Source: Chloracidobacterium validum (GTDB lineage Bacteria > Acidobacteriota > Blastocatellia > Chloracidobacteriales > Chloracidobacteriaceae). Taken from it: DNA of 64,000 nucleotides. The translations under genes and the position numbers were made by a program. Every line of letters begins with the position of its first letter. Position 1 is the stretch's first letter. The stretch is taken from assembly GCF_018304825.1 (NCBI RefSeq), contig NZ_CP072648.1, positions 2,525,501-2,589,500 on the forward strand. Direction: 5' to 3'. Positions 42,328-51,752 of this stretch are shown here, in pieces. The notes under the pieces were generated by a model. It made no database searches. It had not been told where the DNA came from and saw only the letters and a list, made by a program, of their open reading frames with translations.

Positions 42328-44355
42328 ATGAAGCAGTGTCCAGCCTGTGGGCGAGAGTATGAAGACAGTGTGACCTTTTGTCCCGTTGATGGCAAAGGAC
42401 TCATGCCTGTCCTCATCGATGGTAAGTACCGAATCGAAAAGAAAATTGGCGAAGGCGGCATGGGGCAAGTCTATCGCGCAATTCACATTGAGATCGGCTC
42501 GCCCTTTGCAGTCAAGGTGCTTCATGCCCAGTTCGGAGAAGATGAAAAAGCCGTTGAACGCTTTCGGCGCGAAGCCCAGGCAGCGGCCCAGATTCGCCAC
42601 CCAAACGCCGTGAGCGTAACCGACTTCGGGGTTACGAAAGACTCCAACTTGGTGTATTTCGTGATGGAGTATCTCGAAGGTCTGTCGCTCGGTGAGCGGT
42701 TGCGGGAAACGCACACGCTGCCAGGTGAAGACATTCACTTTATCTACTCTTGCGTTTGCCCGGCGCTCCATGCGGCCCATGTCAAGGGGATCGTCCACCG
42801 GGATGTCAAACCGGACAACATCTTTCTGTTACTCGATGAGCAGCAGTCCATCAGAGATGTCAAAGTGCTTGACTTTGGTATCGCCAAGCTCAAGCGCCAG
42901 GATAAAAACACCCTCACGGCTTCCGGCACCGTCATCGGGACGCCCGACTACATGTCACCCGAACAGTGCCAGGGCATCGAGCTAGATGCGCGTTCCGACA
43001 TCTATAGCTTGGGCGTTATTTTGTATGAGCTTTTTACCGGTCGTGTGCCGTTTCAAAATGACAACTCGATGGCGACCTTGATGGCGCACGTCTCACAAGC
43101 GCCAACGCCGCCAATTGAGATCAATCCATCCATCCCATCGGCGATCAACTACCTAATTCTTCGGGCGCTGGCCAAAAACCCGAATGATCGACCGGACACG
43201 GCGCTTCACCTTTTTGCCGAACTCGAACAAGCGCTCCACGAAGCCGGCGCATTGGGAACGGGGCAACTCACCAACCTGCTCAAAACCCAGCGTCGCGTCG
43301 GGCGGGCCAGTACGGCCGGGGAAGGCATCAAACCGACGGCTGGATTGAGTGATCCCGCGCCAACCAACCGGACGCTGGCGCTGACGAATGCGGATGCTTC
43401 GGCCGATCGCGTCACGCAGGAGCGCCAACGCTCAACCGGTTCCAGTCGCAAGCGCACGGATGAACCAGGGGGCCAGACAAAAACCTACGTTACGGTGGAT
43501 GGCCAGGCGACAGCCCCGAAGCGGTGGCTGCCGCTTGCGGCCGGACTCGCGGTGGCAGTCATCGGACTCATTGCCGGTGGCGGGTGGTACTTGTCCCAAC
43601 GCGGGACACCTGCAAGTACCACGACCACGACTGCCGACCCCAAACCGGTACCAACGCCCCAAGCCCCGCCCGGCATGGTGTACATCCCCGGCGGTAAGTT
43701 CATCATGGGCAACAATGCCAGCGCCGACGACTTCGAGAAACCCGAGCATGAACGACAGGTCGCGCCGTTCTTCCTGGATAAAACCGAAGTCACTAACGAG
43801 CAGTACGCCCAGTTCGTCCAGGAAACTGGACACCCGCCGCCGCTCAACTGGAAAGGGCAAAAAACCTTTCCGCCCGGAACGGCAAAGCTTCCGGTGGCAG
43901 AAGTCAGTTGGGACGATGCCCAGGCGTTTGCCAAATGGGCCGGCAAGCGGTTGCCGACGGAAGTGGAATGGGAATACGCCGCGCGTGGCGTGGATCGGCG
44001 GCTCTACCCGTGGGGCAATGAATTTGACCCGGCGAAGCTCAACGCCGGGCGCGACATTAGTCAAATCAAGGACCAACGCCGCCAAGTCGGCAGCTTCCCT
44101 GGCGAAAGCCCGTTTGGCTTGCTCGATATGGCCGGCAACGTCTCCGAGTGGACTGAAAGTGGCTATGACCTCTATCCAGGCAGCCAAGCGGTCGTCAAAC
44201 CTCAGTTTCAACCACTCAAAATTGTGCGTGGTGGCTGTTTTGCGGATGACGCCCGCAAAACGATGTCCACCCGCCGACTTATGAATGAGCGCACGTTCCG
44301 CGACCTCTCGACGGGCTTTCGGTGCGCCAAAGACGTGCCGCCGGCAACGCCCTGA
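42328..44355 (+). CDS. Zinc-ribbon Ser/Thr kinase fused to a periplasmic SUMF1-like domain
   Basis: Transmembrane receptor-like kinase of 675 residues. A zinc ribbon (CPACG...CPVDG, residues 4-21) leads into the kinase (about 34-290: GEGGMGQVY, VHRDVKPDNIFLL, DFGIAKL, GTPDYMSPEQ). A disordered linker and one transmembrane helix (about 398-421) follow. The C-terminal 235 residues form an FGE-sulfatase/SUMF1 fold (MVYIPGGKFIMGNN, TEVTNEQYAQF, EVSWDDAQAFAKWAGKRLPTE, GFRCAKD). The catalytic Cys pair of true formylglycine-generating enzymes is absent (Asp/Thr positions), so this domain more likely senses a ligand. It is divergent from kmo. Confidence 0.9.
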   Translation: MKQCPACGREYEDSVTFCPVDGKGLMPVLIDGKYRIEKKIGEGGMGQVYRAIHIEIGSPFAVKVLHAQFGEDEKAVERFRREAQAAAQIRHPNAVSVTDFGVTKDSNLVYFVMEYLEGLSLGERLRETHTLPGEDIHFIYSCVCPALHAAHVKGIVHRDVKPDNIFLLLDEQQSIRDVKVLDFGIAKLKRQDKNTLTASGTVIGTPDYMSPEQCQGIELDARSDIYSLGVILYELFTGRVPFQNDNSMATLMAHVSQAPTPPIEINPSIPSAINYLILRALAKNPNDRPDTALHLFAELEQALHEAGALGTGQLTNLLKTQRRVGRASTAGEGIKPTAGLSDPAPTNRTLALTNADASADRVTQERQRSTGSSRKRTDEPGGQTKTYVTVDGQATAPKRWLPLAAGLAVAVIGLIAGGGWYLSQRGTPASTTTTTADPKPVPTPQAPPGMVYIPGGKFIMGNNASADDFEKPEHERQVAPFFLDKTEVTNEQYAQFVQETGHPPPLNWKGQKTFPPGTAKLPVAEVSWDDAQAFAKWAGKRLPTEVEWEYAARGVDRRLYPWGNEFDPAKLNAGRDISQIKDQRRQVGSFPGESPFGLLDMAGNVSEWTESGYDLYPGSQAVVKPQFQPLKIVRGGCFADDARKTMSTRRLMNERTFRDLSTGFRCAKDVPPATP

Positions 44356-44436
44356 AGCCACCACTCCCGTGCTGTTTCGGAAACGCCCATTGGCCTCGGT
44401 TGCCAATGTTGCCACGCCGTTTCCCAGATTGCCCCC

Positions 44437-45213
44437 ATGCCGCGCTTGAAGCTGACGATTGAGTATGACGGCACGGCGTTTGCCGGCTGGCAAACCCAGG
44501 CCAACGCGCCGACCATTCAGTCGGCGCTGGCGGCGGCCTTTACGCCACTGCTCGGCCATCCGGCGCAACTGCATGCCGCCGGACGTACCGATGCCGGTGT
44601 CCATGCGTTGGGGCAGGTGGTTCACACCGATGTCGCACCGGTGCGCCCACCTGAAACTTGGCGCGCGGCCCTCAATGCCCACTTGCCCGACGACATTCGC
44701 GTACGCCAGGTCGAAGTCGTCGGCGCCGATTTTCACGCCCGCAAATCGGCGCGCGCCAAGCTGTACCACTACGCTTTCTGGCGCGGCCAAGTGGAAAGTC
44801 CGCGGTGGCGGCGCTACAGCCTGCTGGTTCCGATGCAACTCGATTGGGAAGCCATGCGCGAGGCGTCCGCGTATTTCGTTGGTCGCCATGACTTCGCGCC
44901 GTTTAGCGTGGCCGACCGTACCGTCCAAACCTCCATCCGCACCATCCATCGTGTCATGTGGTTTCCACCGCCGGCTGGCGCGGCAACCGACGACCACGAC
45001 CCGTTGCGCCCGGCGGAACTGGTCGCGGTGGCTTTCCATGGTGACGGTTTTCTGCGCTACCAAGTCCGCCGCATGGTGGGGACTCTGCTTGCCGTTGGGC
45101 AGCGGAAGGTGCCGCCGGAGGCGGTTCGCCAGATACTTTGTTTGACAAAGCAGTTTGCCGTCGGACCGACGGCGCCAGCCCAGGGCTTGACGCTCATGCG
45201 CGTAGATTACTAG
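44437..45213 (+). CDS. truA: tRNA pseudouridine(38-40) synthase TruA
   Basis: 258 residues. Catalytic Asp52 in AAGRTDAGVHALGQ, N-terminal KLTIEYDGTAFAGWQ, and C-terminal DGFLRYQVRRMVGTLL are family hallmarks. It modifies the anticodon stem of several tRNAs. It starts about 80 bp after the kinase-SUMF1 gene in the same direction. Confidence 0.95.
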   Translation: MPRLKLTIEYDGTAFAGWQTQANAPTIQSALAAAFTPLLGHPAQLHAAGRTDAGVHALGQVVHTDVAPVRPPETWRAALNAHLPDDIRVRQVEVVGADFHARKSARAKLYHYAFWRGQVESPRWRRYSLLVPMQLDWEAMREASAYFVGRHDFAPFSVADRTVQTSIRTIHRVMWFPPPAGAATDDHDPLRPAELVAVAFHGDGFLRYQVRRMVGTLLAVGQRKVPPEAVRQILCLTKQFAVGPTAPAQGLTLMRVDY

Positions 45214-45292
45214 TATGCGCCCGGTTCATAACACACCCGCACCGGCGCTCAAGCGCCGTGATTTTTGGCTAATTTGAGTCACTGAAGCTTGA

Positions 45293-46087
45293 ATGCACGA
45301 GTTTGAATCCCTTATCGAACGCGGCTCCCCGGACGATTTCCTTCTGCGCCAGCTCGACCCCAACCGCCTGCCCAGGCACATTGCCATCATTATGGACGGG
45401 AACGGACGGTGGGCCAATCGCCAGGGCAAGGCCCGCATTGCCGGCCATCCGGCCGGTGTCGAAGCCGTGCGCACCACCGTTGAAAACTGCGCGCGGCTCG
45501 GTATCCCAACCCTGACGCTGTATGCGTTCTCATCCGAAAACTGGCGGCGACCGCGCGTTGAAGTCACGATGCTCATGCGGCTTTTGCAACAGTGCCTCCA
45601 CCGTGAGGTTCCGCTGCTGAACCGTAACGGCGTTCGGCTCCGCTTCATCGGACGAACGGATGCGCTCTCGGCGGCGGTCCGCAAGGCGCTTGACTATGCG
45701 GTTGCAGCCACGGCCAGCAACCAGCGCATGACGCTCAATGTCGCGTTCAATTACGGCGGTCGCGCCGAGATTGTGGATGCCCTGCGCGCCGTAGCCCGTG
45801 AATTCATGGGGCTGGGGCGACCGCTTGACCTGATTACGGAAGAAGATGTCGCGCGCCACCTCTACACCGAGAGCGACCCCGACTTGCTCATTCGGACCAG
45901 TGGCGAAATGCGTTTGAGCAACTTCCTGCTCTGGCAAATGGCGTACACGGAAATCTTCGTGACCGACACCCTGTGGCCCGACTTCAACCGCACCCACTTG
46001 CTGGAAGCGTTAGTGGCCTACCAACGGCGGCAGCGGCGGTTTGGCGGCGTCGAAACGGTTGGCGTTCCGGTGTCGGCGCTGGCATAG
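45293..46087 (+). CDS. uppS: Undecaprenyl diphosphate synthase
   Basis: Cis-prenyltransferase making the C55 lipid carrier for peptidoglycan and surface glycans. 264 residues. The catalytic IAIIMDGNGRWANRQG (Asp35), LTLYAFSSENWRRP, and DLLIRTSGEMRLSNFLLWQMAYTE motifs are intact. A 20-residue N-terminal addition precedes the core. It begins 80 bp after truA and is followed almost directly by the TPR membrane protein. Confidence 0.95.
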   Translation: MHEFESLIERGSPDDFLLRQLDPNRLPRHIAIIMDGNGRWANRQGKARIAGHPAGVEAVRTTVENCARLGIPTLTLYAFSSENWRRPRVEVTMLMRLLQQCLHREVPLLNRNGVRLRFIGRTDALSAAVRKALDYAVAATASNQRMTLNVAFNYGGRAEIVDALRAVAREFMGLGRPLDLITEEDVARHLYTESDPDLLIRTSGEMRLSNFLLWQMAYTEIFVTDTLWPDFNRTHLLEALVAYQRRQRRFGGVETVGVPVSALA

Positions 46088-46094
46088 TGCGCAT

Positions 46095-47375
46095 GTGATT
46101 GACTCAAACGCCCGACGCCAACCAAGCTATCGCATCCATACCGAACAGGGACGCTATTATTTTGCCGCAGGAATTGCGCTGATGTTATCGAGTGTCGCGT
46201 TCCGGGTCGGCTATTCGTCGGCTGGCGTCGTCTTGCTGGTTGGGTTTCCGCTTGTATTGCTGGTGGGGCGCATCGAGGTGCTTGTCTTCGACGGCGCCAG
46301 CCTGCGTCGCCGTGGGCCCTACGCTTGGCTGCAAGCCAATCTGCTGGGGACGACGACGCAGCTTCCCGTTGCCCAGCTCGAAATCGTTATCACGGAAGTC
46401 ATTCATCTCCCGTTCAGCCTGACGCGCTACCGGTTTCGGACCATCTTGGCGGGCGCGGGCTTTGAAGCCGTTATTTTCTCAAACACCACCAATTACCAAT
46501 CGTTTGTCACCGAGCTGTTTGCGGTGCTGGACGAATCGAAACTTGATTTTCATTCGACCGCCTGGCGGCGCTATGGCGCACCATCACCGATAGCCAGCGT
46601 CGCCGAACTGCTGGACGACGCGCACATGGCGCAAGTCCCGTCGCCGCTCCTGCGCATCGCCGCGAATCACCTGACACTGATCGGACAACTCAAGCTGGCG
46701 CTGCGCTATTTTGGGCACGCCTACGGACGCGACCGTGGCAACCCGCATCTATTGTGTGAAATGGGCTACTTCTTCCGCCGCTTTGCCCTGTCGGAGCATC
46801 CCCGGTGGCAGCTCCGTGCGGCGGCCTGCTTGCGGCTGGCGGCGCGGCTGGCGCGACACGAACCGCGCTTACTGGAGCGCATTGGCGAAGCCTACTGCGA
46901 GCTGTTTGACTTCGTGCGAGCCGAACGCTGCTTTCGCCGGGCCATCGAAATTGACCGAACGCTGTTTCGAGCCTATACCGGCCTGGCCGAAATTGCCTTT
47001 CGGGATGGCCAACTCGCACGGGTCGCACACTACTACTACGCCGCCGCCCACGGCGTGGCAGACGCCGCCCTGCGCCGCCGGGCCCAGCGGGAAGCGCGCT
47101 ACTATGAGCGCCTGAGCCAAGACGACGACTACCTTGAAGCCGAGGTCCGCCGGATCACCTTCCTGCACCACGTTCGGCAAATGCGCACCGTCGCCGGATA
47201 CGTTTTTTTCCTGGCCTGGCTGGTCGTCGGCGTTGCCGGGCGGCTGTCACCCGACTTGCAGGACGGCGGACTGGCCATCATGGGGTCTTCCGGGCTGGCC
47301 TGGCTGGGCCTTTCGGCCGGACTTCGCTGGCGACGAAAGCGGGCTGACTTACCTGGAACCGTACCGTCGGACTAA
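46095..47375 (+). CDS. Membrane protein with TPR-like helices
   Basis: About 426 residues. Two transmembrane helices near the N-terminus (about 20-60) precede a cytosolic PH-like beta segment, then helical repeats (about 190-340, including the TPR-like RAERCFRRAIEIDRTLFRAY), then two more hydrophobic helices near the C-terminus (about 360-410). The start is uncertain: GTG 46095 avoids a 46-bp overlap with uppS that the ATG at 46041 would need. Its role is unknown. Confidence 0.65.
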   Translation: MIDSNARRQPSYRIHTEQGRYYFAAGIALMLSSVAFRVGYSSAGVVLLVGFPLVLLVGRIEVLVFDGASLRRRGPYAWLQANLLGTTTQLPVAQLEIVITEVIHLPFSLTRYRFRTILAGAGFEAVIFSNTTNYQSFVTELFAVLDESKLDFHSTAWRRYGAPSPIASVAELLDDAHMAQVPSPLLRIAANHLTLIGQLKLALRYFGHAYGRDRGNPHLLCEMGYFFRRFALSEHPRWQLRAAACLRLAARLARHEPRLLERIGEAYCELFDFVRAERCFRRAIEIDRTLFRAYTGLAEIAFRDGQLARVAHYYYAAAHGVADAALRRRAQREARYYERLSQDDDYLEAEVRRITFLHHVRQMRTVAGYVFFLAWLVVGVAGRLSPDLQDGGLAIMGSSGLAWLGLSAGLRWRRKRADLPGTVPSD

Positions 47376-47420
47376 CCCCGGTTGCCCCCCAACACTTCGG
47401 TTCTCAGCCCAACGGGGCGC

Positions 47421-48152
47421 TCAGGCGGTTAGAGCGGCGCGGGCATAGAAAGCTGTTACTTCCCTGGCCGCGCGCGTCTGGCCGGCTGCCAGTCGCGCCG
47501 CGAGCAACGGGATGGCAACCGGCGCAAGCCAGGGCGGACTGGCGCAGTGCGCCGCCATCCCAACGATGGTGTTGAGGGCTGATTCGTCAAGCAAGGTCAG
47601 GCCGTCGCCGGTGATGACACGCGGGCATTCATCTGGAGCTTGCGCAACCAGCGTCTTGAGCACGGACGCGACTTCACCCGTCAGCGCCTCCGTAACGGCC
47701 TGTGGAAAAGCGTTTGGCTGGGCAAGAAAACCTTGTCCGTGAACCTCCTGCCGGTGCGAAACATTCACAACGAGAACCACTGTCGGCGACTGGACGCTCA
47801 CGGCACTCGCCAGCGCTTCGAGCGTGGTCGCCGTTGCGATTGGCAGTCCGAGTGGCTGCGCGATGCCCTTGACCGCCGCCAACCCAACCCGGATGCCGGT
47901 GAAGCTCCCTGGACCAACCAGTGCGCCCACGGCAGATAGATCAGTTGGCTGAATTCCGACTCGCTCCAGAAGGTACGCAATATCCGCGACCGCCTGGTGC
48001 GCACTCGGCTTTTGACTGCGCGCGCCAAACTGCCCGCATAACGTATCGCCACAAACCAGCGCCAGGCTCAAACGGGGTGAGGCCGTATCTACCACAAGCC
48101 ACCACGTCGTGGGCGTCAGCGTGGTGGGAGAGGCTATCCCGTCCATCGCCAT
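47421..48152 (-). CDS. tsaB: tRNA N6-threonylcarbamoyladenosine protein TsaB
   Basis: Non-catalytic partner of TsaD in t6A37 synthesis. 243 residues. The ASKHA-fold start LVVDTASPRLSLALV, the His-containing AHQAVADIAYLLERVGI and the hallmark GPGSFTGIRVGLAAVKG are visible. TsaB homologues without catalytic activity keep these. The ATG at 48152 shares a base with the gcvPB stop (TGATG), so it is coupled to that gene. Confidence 0.9.
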   Translation of the reverse strand: MAMDGIASPTTLTPTTWWLVVDTASPRLSLALVCGDTLCGQFGARSQKPSAHQAVADIAYLLERVGIQPTDLSAVGALVGPGSFTGIRVGLAAVKGIAQPLGLPIATATTLEALASAVSVQSPTVVLVVNVSHRQEVHGQGFLAQPNAFPQAVTEALTGEVASVLKTLVAQAPDECPRVITGDGLTLLDESALNTIVGMAAHCASPPWLAPVAIPLLAARLAAGQTRAAREVTAFYARAALTA

Positions 48153-49681
48153 CACGCGCCGGCTGCCTTGACCGCTGGCGATGGTCGCCAGCGCAGCACT
48201 GGATGCCGGGCGGCAGTTGTCTCATCCAAACGCCCAAGGCGGGCTTGATGCGGGGCAGTCTTGACGACGTCCGGGCATTCCTCACACTCCCGCGCGATGG
48301 CGCGCATGGCTTCGATGAACAGGTCGAGTTCAGCGCGGCTTTCGCTTTCTGTCGGCTCGACCATAATCGCGCCGGGCGCGACCAGCGGAAATGACATCGT
48401 CGGTGGATGAAAGCCATAGTCAATCAGACGCTTGGCGATGTCGCCATTGCGAATGCCATAGGCTTGCTGCCGCCGGTCGTTGAAGACGACTTCGTGCAGC
48501 ACGGGTCCGTCAAACGGCACGTCATAGTCAGCTTGCAAGTGGTGCTTGACGTAGTTGGCATTGAGGACGGCCGTTTCGGTCGCGGCGCGGAGACCCTCGG
48601 CCCCAAGCGCCCGAATATAGGCCAGCGCGCGCACCATCATCCCAAAGTTGCCATAGTAGGCTTTGACACGCCCAACCGAATGCGGGCGGTCATGGTCGAA
48701 GACAACCGTCGTTTCATCCACGCGCCGCAACGTCGGGTAGGGCAAGTAAGGTTCCAGCTCGTGGCTGACGGCGACCGGACCACAGCCCGGCCCACCGCCA
48801 CCGTGTGGCGTCGAGAAGGTCTTGTGCAAGTTGAGGTGCATGACATCTACCCCCATGTCACCCGGACGCGCCACCCCAACGAGTGCGTTCATGTTCGCGC
48901 CATCCATATAGACAAAGCCGCCGCGTGCGTGGATCAGCTCGCAGGCTTTGGCGATGTCTTCCTCGAACAGCCCCAGCGTGTTGGGATTCGTAATCATCAG
49001 CCCGGCGACGTCGTCCGTCATCGCTTTGTCGAGGGCCGCCAAGTCAAGCAATCCGTTTTTCTTTGAAATCAGCGTGATGACTTTGTAGCCACACATGACG
49101 GCGCTGGCCGGGTTTGTTCCGTGCGCGGCGTCAGGGATCAGGACATACCGGCGGGCATTGCCACGCGCCGTCAATGCCGCGCGAATCATCATCATGCCGG
49201 TCAGCTCACCGTGCGCGCCGGCCGTCGGCTGAAGTGAAACGGCGGCCAATCCGGTGATTTCACACAGGGCTTCCTCGAGCTGCTTCATCAACAGCAAGTT
49301 GCCTCGCACCGCCGTTTCTGGCGCAAGCGGGTGCGATTGGGCAAAGCCCGGCAGCCGCGCCGCCCACTCATTGATCTTGGGGTTGTACTTCATCGTACAC
49401 GAGCCAAGCGGGAACATGCCGGTGTCCGTGCCGTAGTTCCACGTGGAAAGCCGCGTGTAATGCCGGACGACTTCAGGCTCGGTGAGTTCCGGCATGTCGG
49501 CGAGATCGTCCCGGCGTAGCAAATGGGAGGGAATCAGCCCGGTGGGATCAACTTCAGGGACGTCACTCGGTGGCAAGTGGTAGGCCCGGCCGCCTGGACG
49601 CGAATTTTCAAAGATCAGGTTTTCGTTCTGGCTAATGTGAGCACTGGCTTTTTTGATGCGAGGCGTGGTCGGAAGAGGCAT
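48152..49681 (-). CDS. gcvPB: Glycine dehydrogenase (decarboxylating) subunit 2
   Basis: PLP-dependent P-protein beta subunit of the glycine cleavage system. About 509 residues from ATG 49681. The PLP lysine lies in HLNLHKTFSTPHGGGGPG, and LIFENSRPGGRAYHLPPSDVP and PLGSCTMKYNPKINEW are family landmarks. A GTG at 49792 would add 37 residues not typical of the family. The partner gcvPA is not in the window. It is directly followed by tsaB. Confidence 0.93.
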   Translation of the reverse strand: MPLPTTPRIKKASAHISQNENLIFENSRPGGRAYHLPPSDVPEVDPTGLIPSHLLRRDDLADMPELTEPEVVRHYTRLSTWNYGTDTGMFPLGSCTMKYNPKINEWAARLPGFAQSHPLAPETAVRGNLLLMKQLEEALCEITGLAAVSLQPTAGAHGELTGMMMIRAALTARGNARRYVLIPDAAHGTNPASAVMCGYKVITLISKKNGLLDLAALDKAMTDDVAGLMITNPNTLGLFEEDIAKACELIHARGGFVYMDGANMNALVGVARPGDMGVDVMHLNLHKTFSTPHGGGGPGCGPVAVSHELEPYLPYPTLRRVDETTVVFDHDRPHSVGRVKAYYGNFGMMVRALAYIRALGAEGLRAATETAVLNANYVKHHLQADYDVPFDGPVLHEVVFNDRRQQAYGIRNGDIAKRLIDYGFHPPTMSFPLVAPGAIMVEPTESESRAELDLFIEAMRAIARECEECPDVVKTAPHQARLGRLDETTAARHPVLRWRPSPAVKAAGA

Positions 49682-49799
49682 TGGAAGTTTTGGCGAAGCC
49701 TTCAGATAGATGGTTTTCAGCGGGGCGGTACGGCCCGCAACGCTCGCATCGTATCCGAAGGCTTCGCCGCTTTTCCACTGAAGTTCCGGCACTTTGGCC

Positions 49800-51635
49800 C
49801 TAGTGGCCGTTGCTGGCCCGGCTCGCCTGCGCCGGCACTGGCTGTTCTATGCCAACCTGTCCCGATGAACCTGGCGCACGCGGAAACAAGCGAAAAACGC
49901 CTTCGACATCCCACCGATACTCGCCTGACTGCGCCGGCATGGTCGGCTCTGCCGGGCGCGGTGATGCATTCCGCGCCAACCCGGCAAATGTCTCAGCATC
50001 AAAGCGATACAGAATCGCGCCCGAAGCCGCGACGCCCTGCATCCCGGCCAAGTCGCGCTGCCAACCAGCATCGAGCGGACGCAGAAACAGCAGCACAACG
50101 TTGTAGCTCCCTGTCGGATAGCGCGCGACATCCGCTGCAATCGCCGCCAGCGATGGCGCGTAATAAACCCGTTTGCCGGAGAGTGCCAGCAGATGTGGTG
50201 GATCGGTAGGAATCTCAAAATCAGGTGAAAAAACAATATCGGCTTCGGTGACGGCCTGGCGCACAAAGGTTCCGAGCGGTTCGATGACCGGAGATGGCTC
50301 TGGGAAGAGCGTCCGAAAGCCAATGTGCGTCGGTATCACGTAGGCCAAGGCCAAAGCGAACAATCCGGCCGGAATACCCACCCGCCAGGCCGGACGAGCG
50401 GCCCACTGCGGCACAAGGCTTGTCAGCACGGTAAGCGGAAGCAAGACGAACGGCACCGTGGCAATCACCAGCGAAAACTTGAGGGCGCTGAAATCATGAA
50501 TCGCCGAGTGATTGCGTAGCGCGTAAACTTGAAGGAAGCACGGAATGGTGATGAGCGTAAGCGTCCAGAAAGCCAGCTTCACGCCCGGCGTGGGCGACGC
50601 CCCCTGCGCCGCCTGCCACCATAGCCACCCACCTAGCCCGAGGCTCCCAACCAACGCCAGGAACGCCAAACCCGTCCCGGCCGCGCCAAACTGCGCCGGG
50701 ATGTAGTCCCCCCAGAAGATTTGATTGAAACGCCCCGTGAAGTCCGCATTGACATCCGTTGCGCCAATCCGCTCCAGGAAACGCGCTTGCAAGCGGGGGA
50801 GCATACCCAAGGCGCAAAGCTGCACAAAGAACAAGAGCAATACCACCAAGCCACCCAGGCCAAAGCGGACACTCTGCCACAGCCACCGCCTGGGATTGAC
50901 CCAGGGCAGTGGCAGATCGCCAGTCGTCAGCCGTTTGACATAGGCAACCGCCGTCAGACACAGAAAAAGCCAGTCGCAGGCAACGCCCCAGGCCATCACC
51001 AGTGCCAGCCATCGGTCGCAACCGGCGCGCGCCGGTGGGAACGCATCCCGGAGGGCTTCAAGAAGCACGAACAACACAAACGGCAGCAGCACGGCCTGGT
51101 CGGCAAAGTACACGTTCTGATGCCAATACAGTGAACCTGGCAGCAGCAACTCCAGCACCAGCGGCACGGACGCCAACAGGGTCACGGTTACACGGTCAAG
51201 CCCCAGCCGGCGCAGCGCCAGAAAGCTTACCACTCCCAAGGTCAGCGCAATGAGAACGTGATTGATGAGATTCCATTCCATTACGCTGCGGACGGTCGGC
51301 TCTCCGTCGCGCAGGACGCCATAGAGATAGGCTGAGAGGACAAAGCCCGGTGGATACGACACGTACGGGTTGCGGCTCGTCAGCGTGGGAAACTCAACGG
51401 ACTTGGGTTCGTTGAGGAGCGCGAAATAGAGCGTCCAGGGGCCTTCAGTGTGCCAAGCGCGGGCAAACCGCAGGGTATTGGCTGTCAACCACTGATGATG
51501 CTCAAAGCTCAGCCGCCCAAACCAAGGGCGTCGCGCCTCCACCGTGTAGGCAAACACGCCCAGCGCCACGACCACCAAAACCAGCCCGGCGGCTATCGTT
51601 TTTGGGTGAAAGGGAAGCCGAGGCTTGCGCGACAT
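49800..51635 (-). CDS. Large polytopic membrane protein, possible GT-C glycosyltransferase
   Basis: 611 residues with about ten transmembrane helices spread from residue 12 to about 430 and a C-terminal soluble domain of about 170 residues. The layout (first loop with acidic and aromatic residues, then many helices, then periplasmic tail) resembles lipid-linked sugar transferases of the GT-C class such as the PMT/ArnT group. I do not see a diagnostic motif, so the assignment is weak. It ends just before gcvPB in the same direction. Confidence 0.55.
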   Translation of the reverse strand: MSRKPRLPFHPKTIAAGLVLVVVALGVFAYTVEARRPWFGRLSFEHHQWLTANTLRFARAWHTEGPWTLYFALLNEPKSVEFPTLTSRNPYVSYPPGFVLSAYLYGVLRDGEPTVRSVMEWNLINHVLIALTLGVVSFLALRRLGLDRVTVTLLASVPLVLELLLPGSLYWHQNVYFADQAVLLPFVLFVLLEALRDAFPPARAGCDRWLALVMAWGVACDWLFLCLTAVAYVKRLTTGDLPLPWVNPRRWLWQSVRFGLGGLVVLLLFFVQLCALGMLPRLQARFLERIGATDVNADFTGRFNQIFWGDYIPAQFGAAGTGLAFLALVGSLGLGGWLWWQAAQGASPTPGVKLAFWTLTLITIPCFLQVYALRNHSAIHDFSALKFSLVIATVPFVLLPLTVLTSLVPQWAARPAWRVGIPAGLFALALAYVIPTHIGFRTLFPEPSPVIEPLGTFVRQAVTEADIVFSPDFEIPTDPPHLLALSGKRVYYAPSLAAIAADVARYPTGSYNVVLLFLRPLDAGWQRDLAGMQGVAASGAILYRFDAETFAGLARNASPRPAEPTMPAQSGEYRWDVEGVFRLFPRAPGSSGQVGIEQPVPAQASRASNGH

Positions 51636-51752
51636 GATCTACGTGCTTGGCGCTGTCCGCGCCCTCCCTTGGATGTGCCGAGCGGGGCAGCTCACACTTT
51701 GGGAAGCGCTCGGCCAGCCGCTACCGACCGCTCCCAACCCGCCTCTCGATCA

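Noticed and set aside
43681-44334. True formylglycine-generating enzyme
   Set aside because: The catalytic Cys pair is replaced by Asp and Thr.
43432-45063. 543-aa open frame on the minus strand
   Set aside because: Antisense to the kinase-SUMF1 gene and truA, both with clear family motifs. It has no ribosome site or recognisable domain and is a GC-driven shadow.
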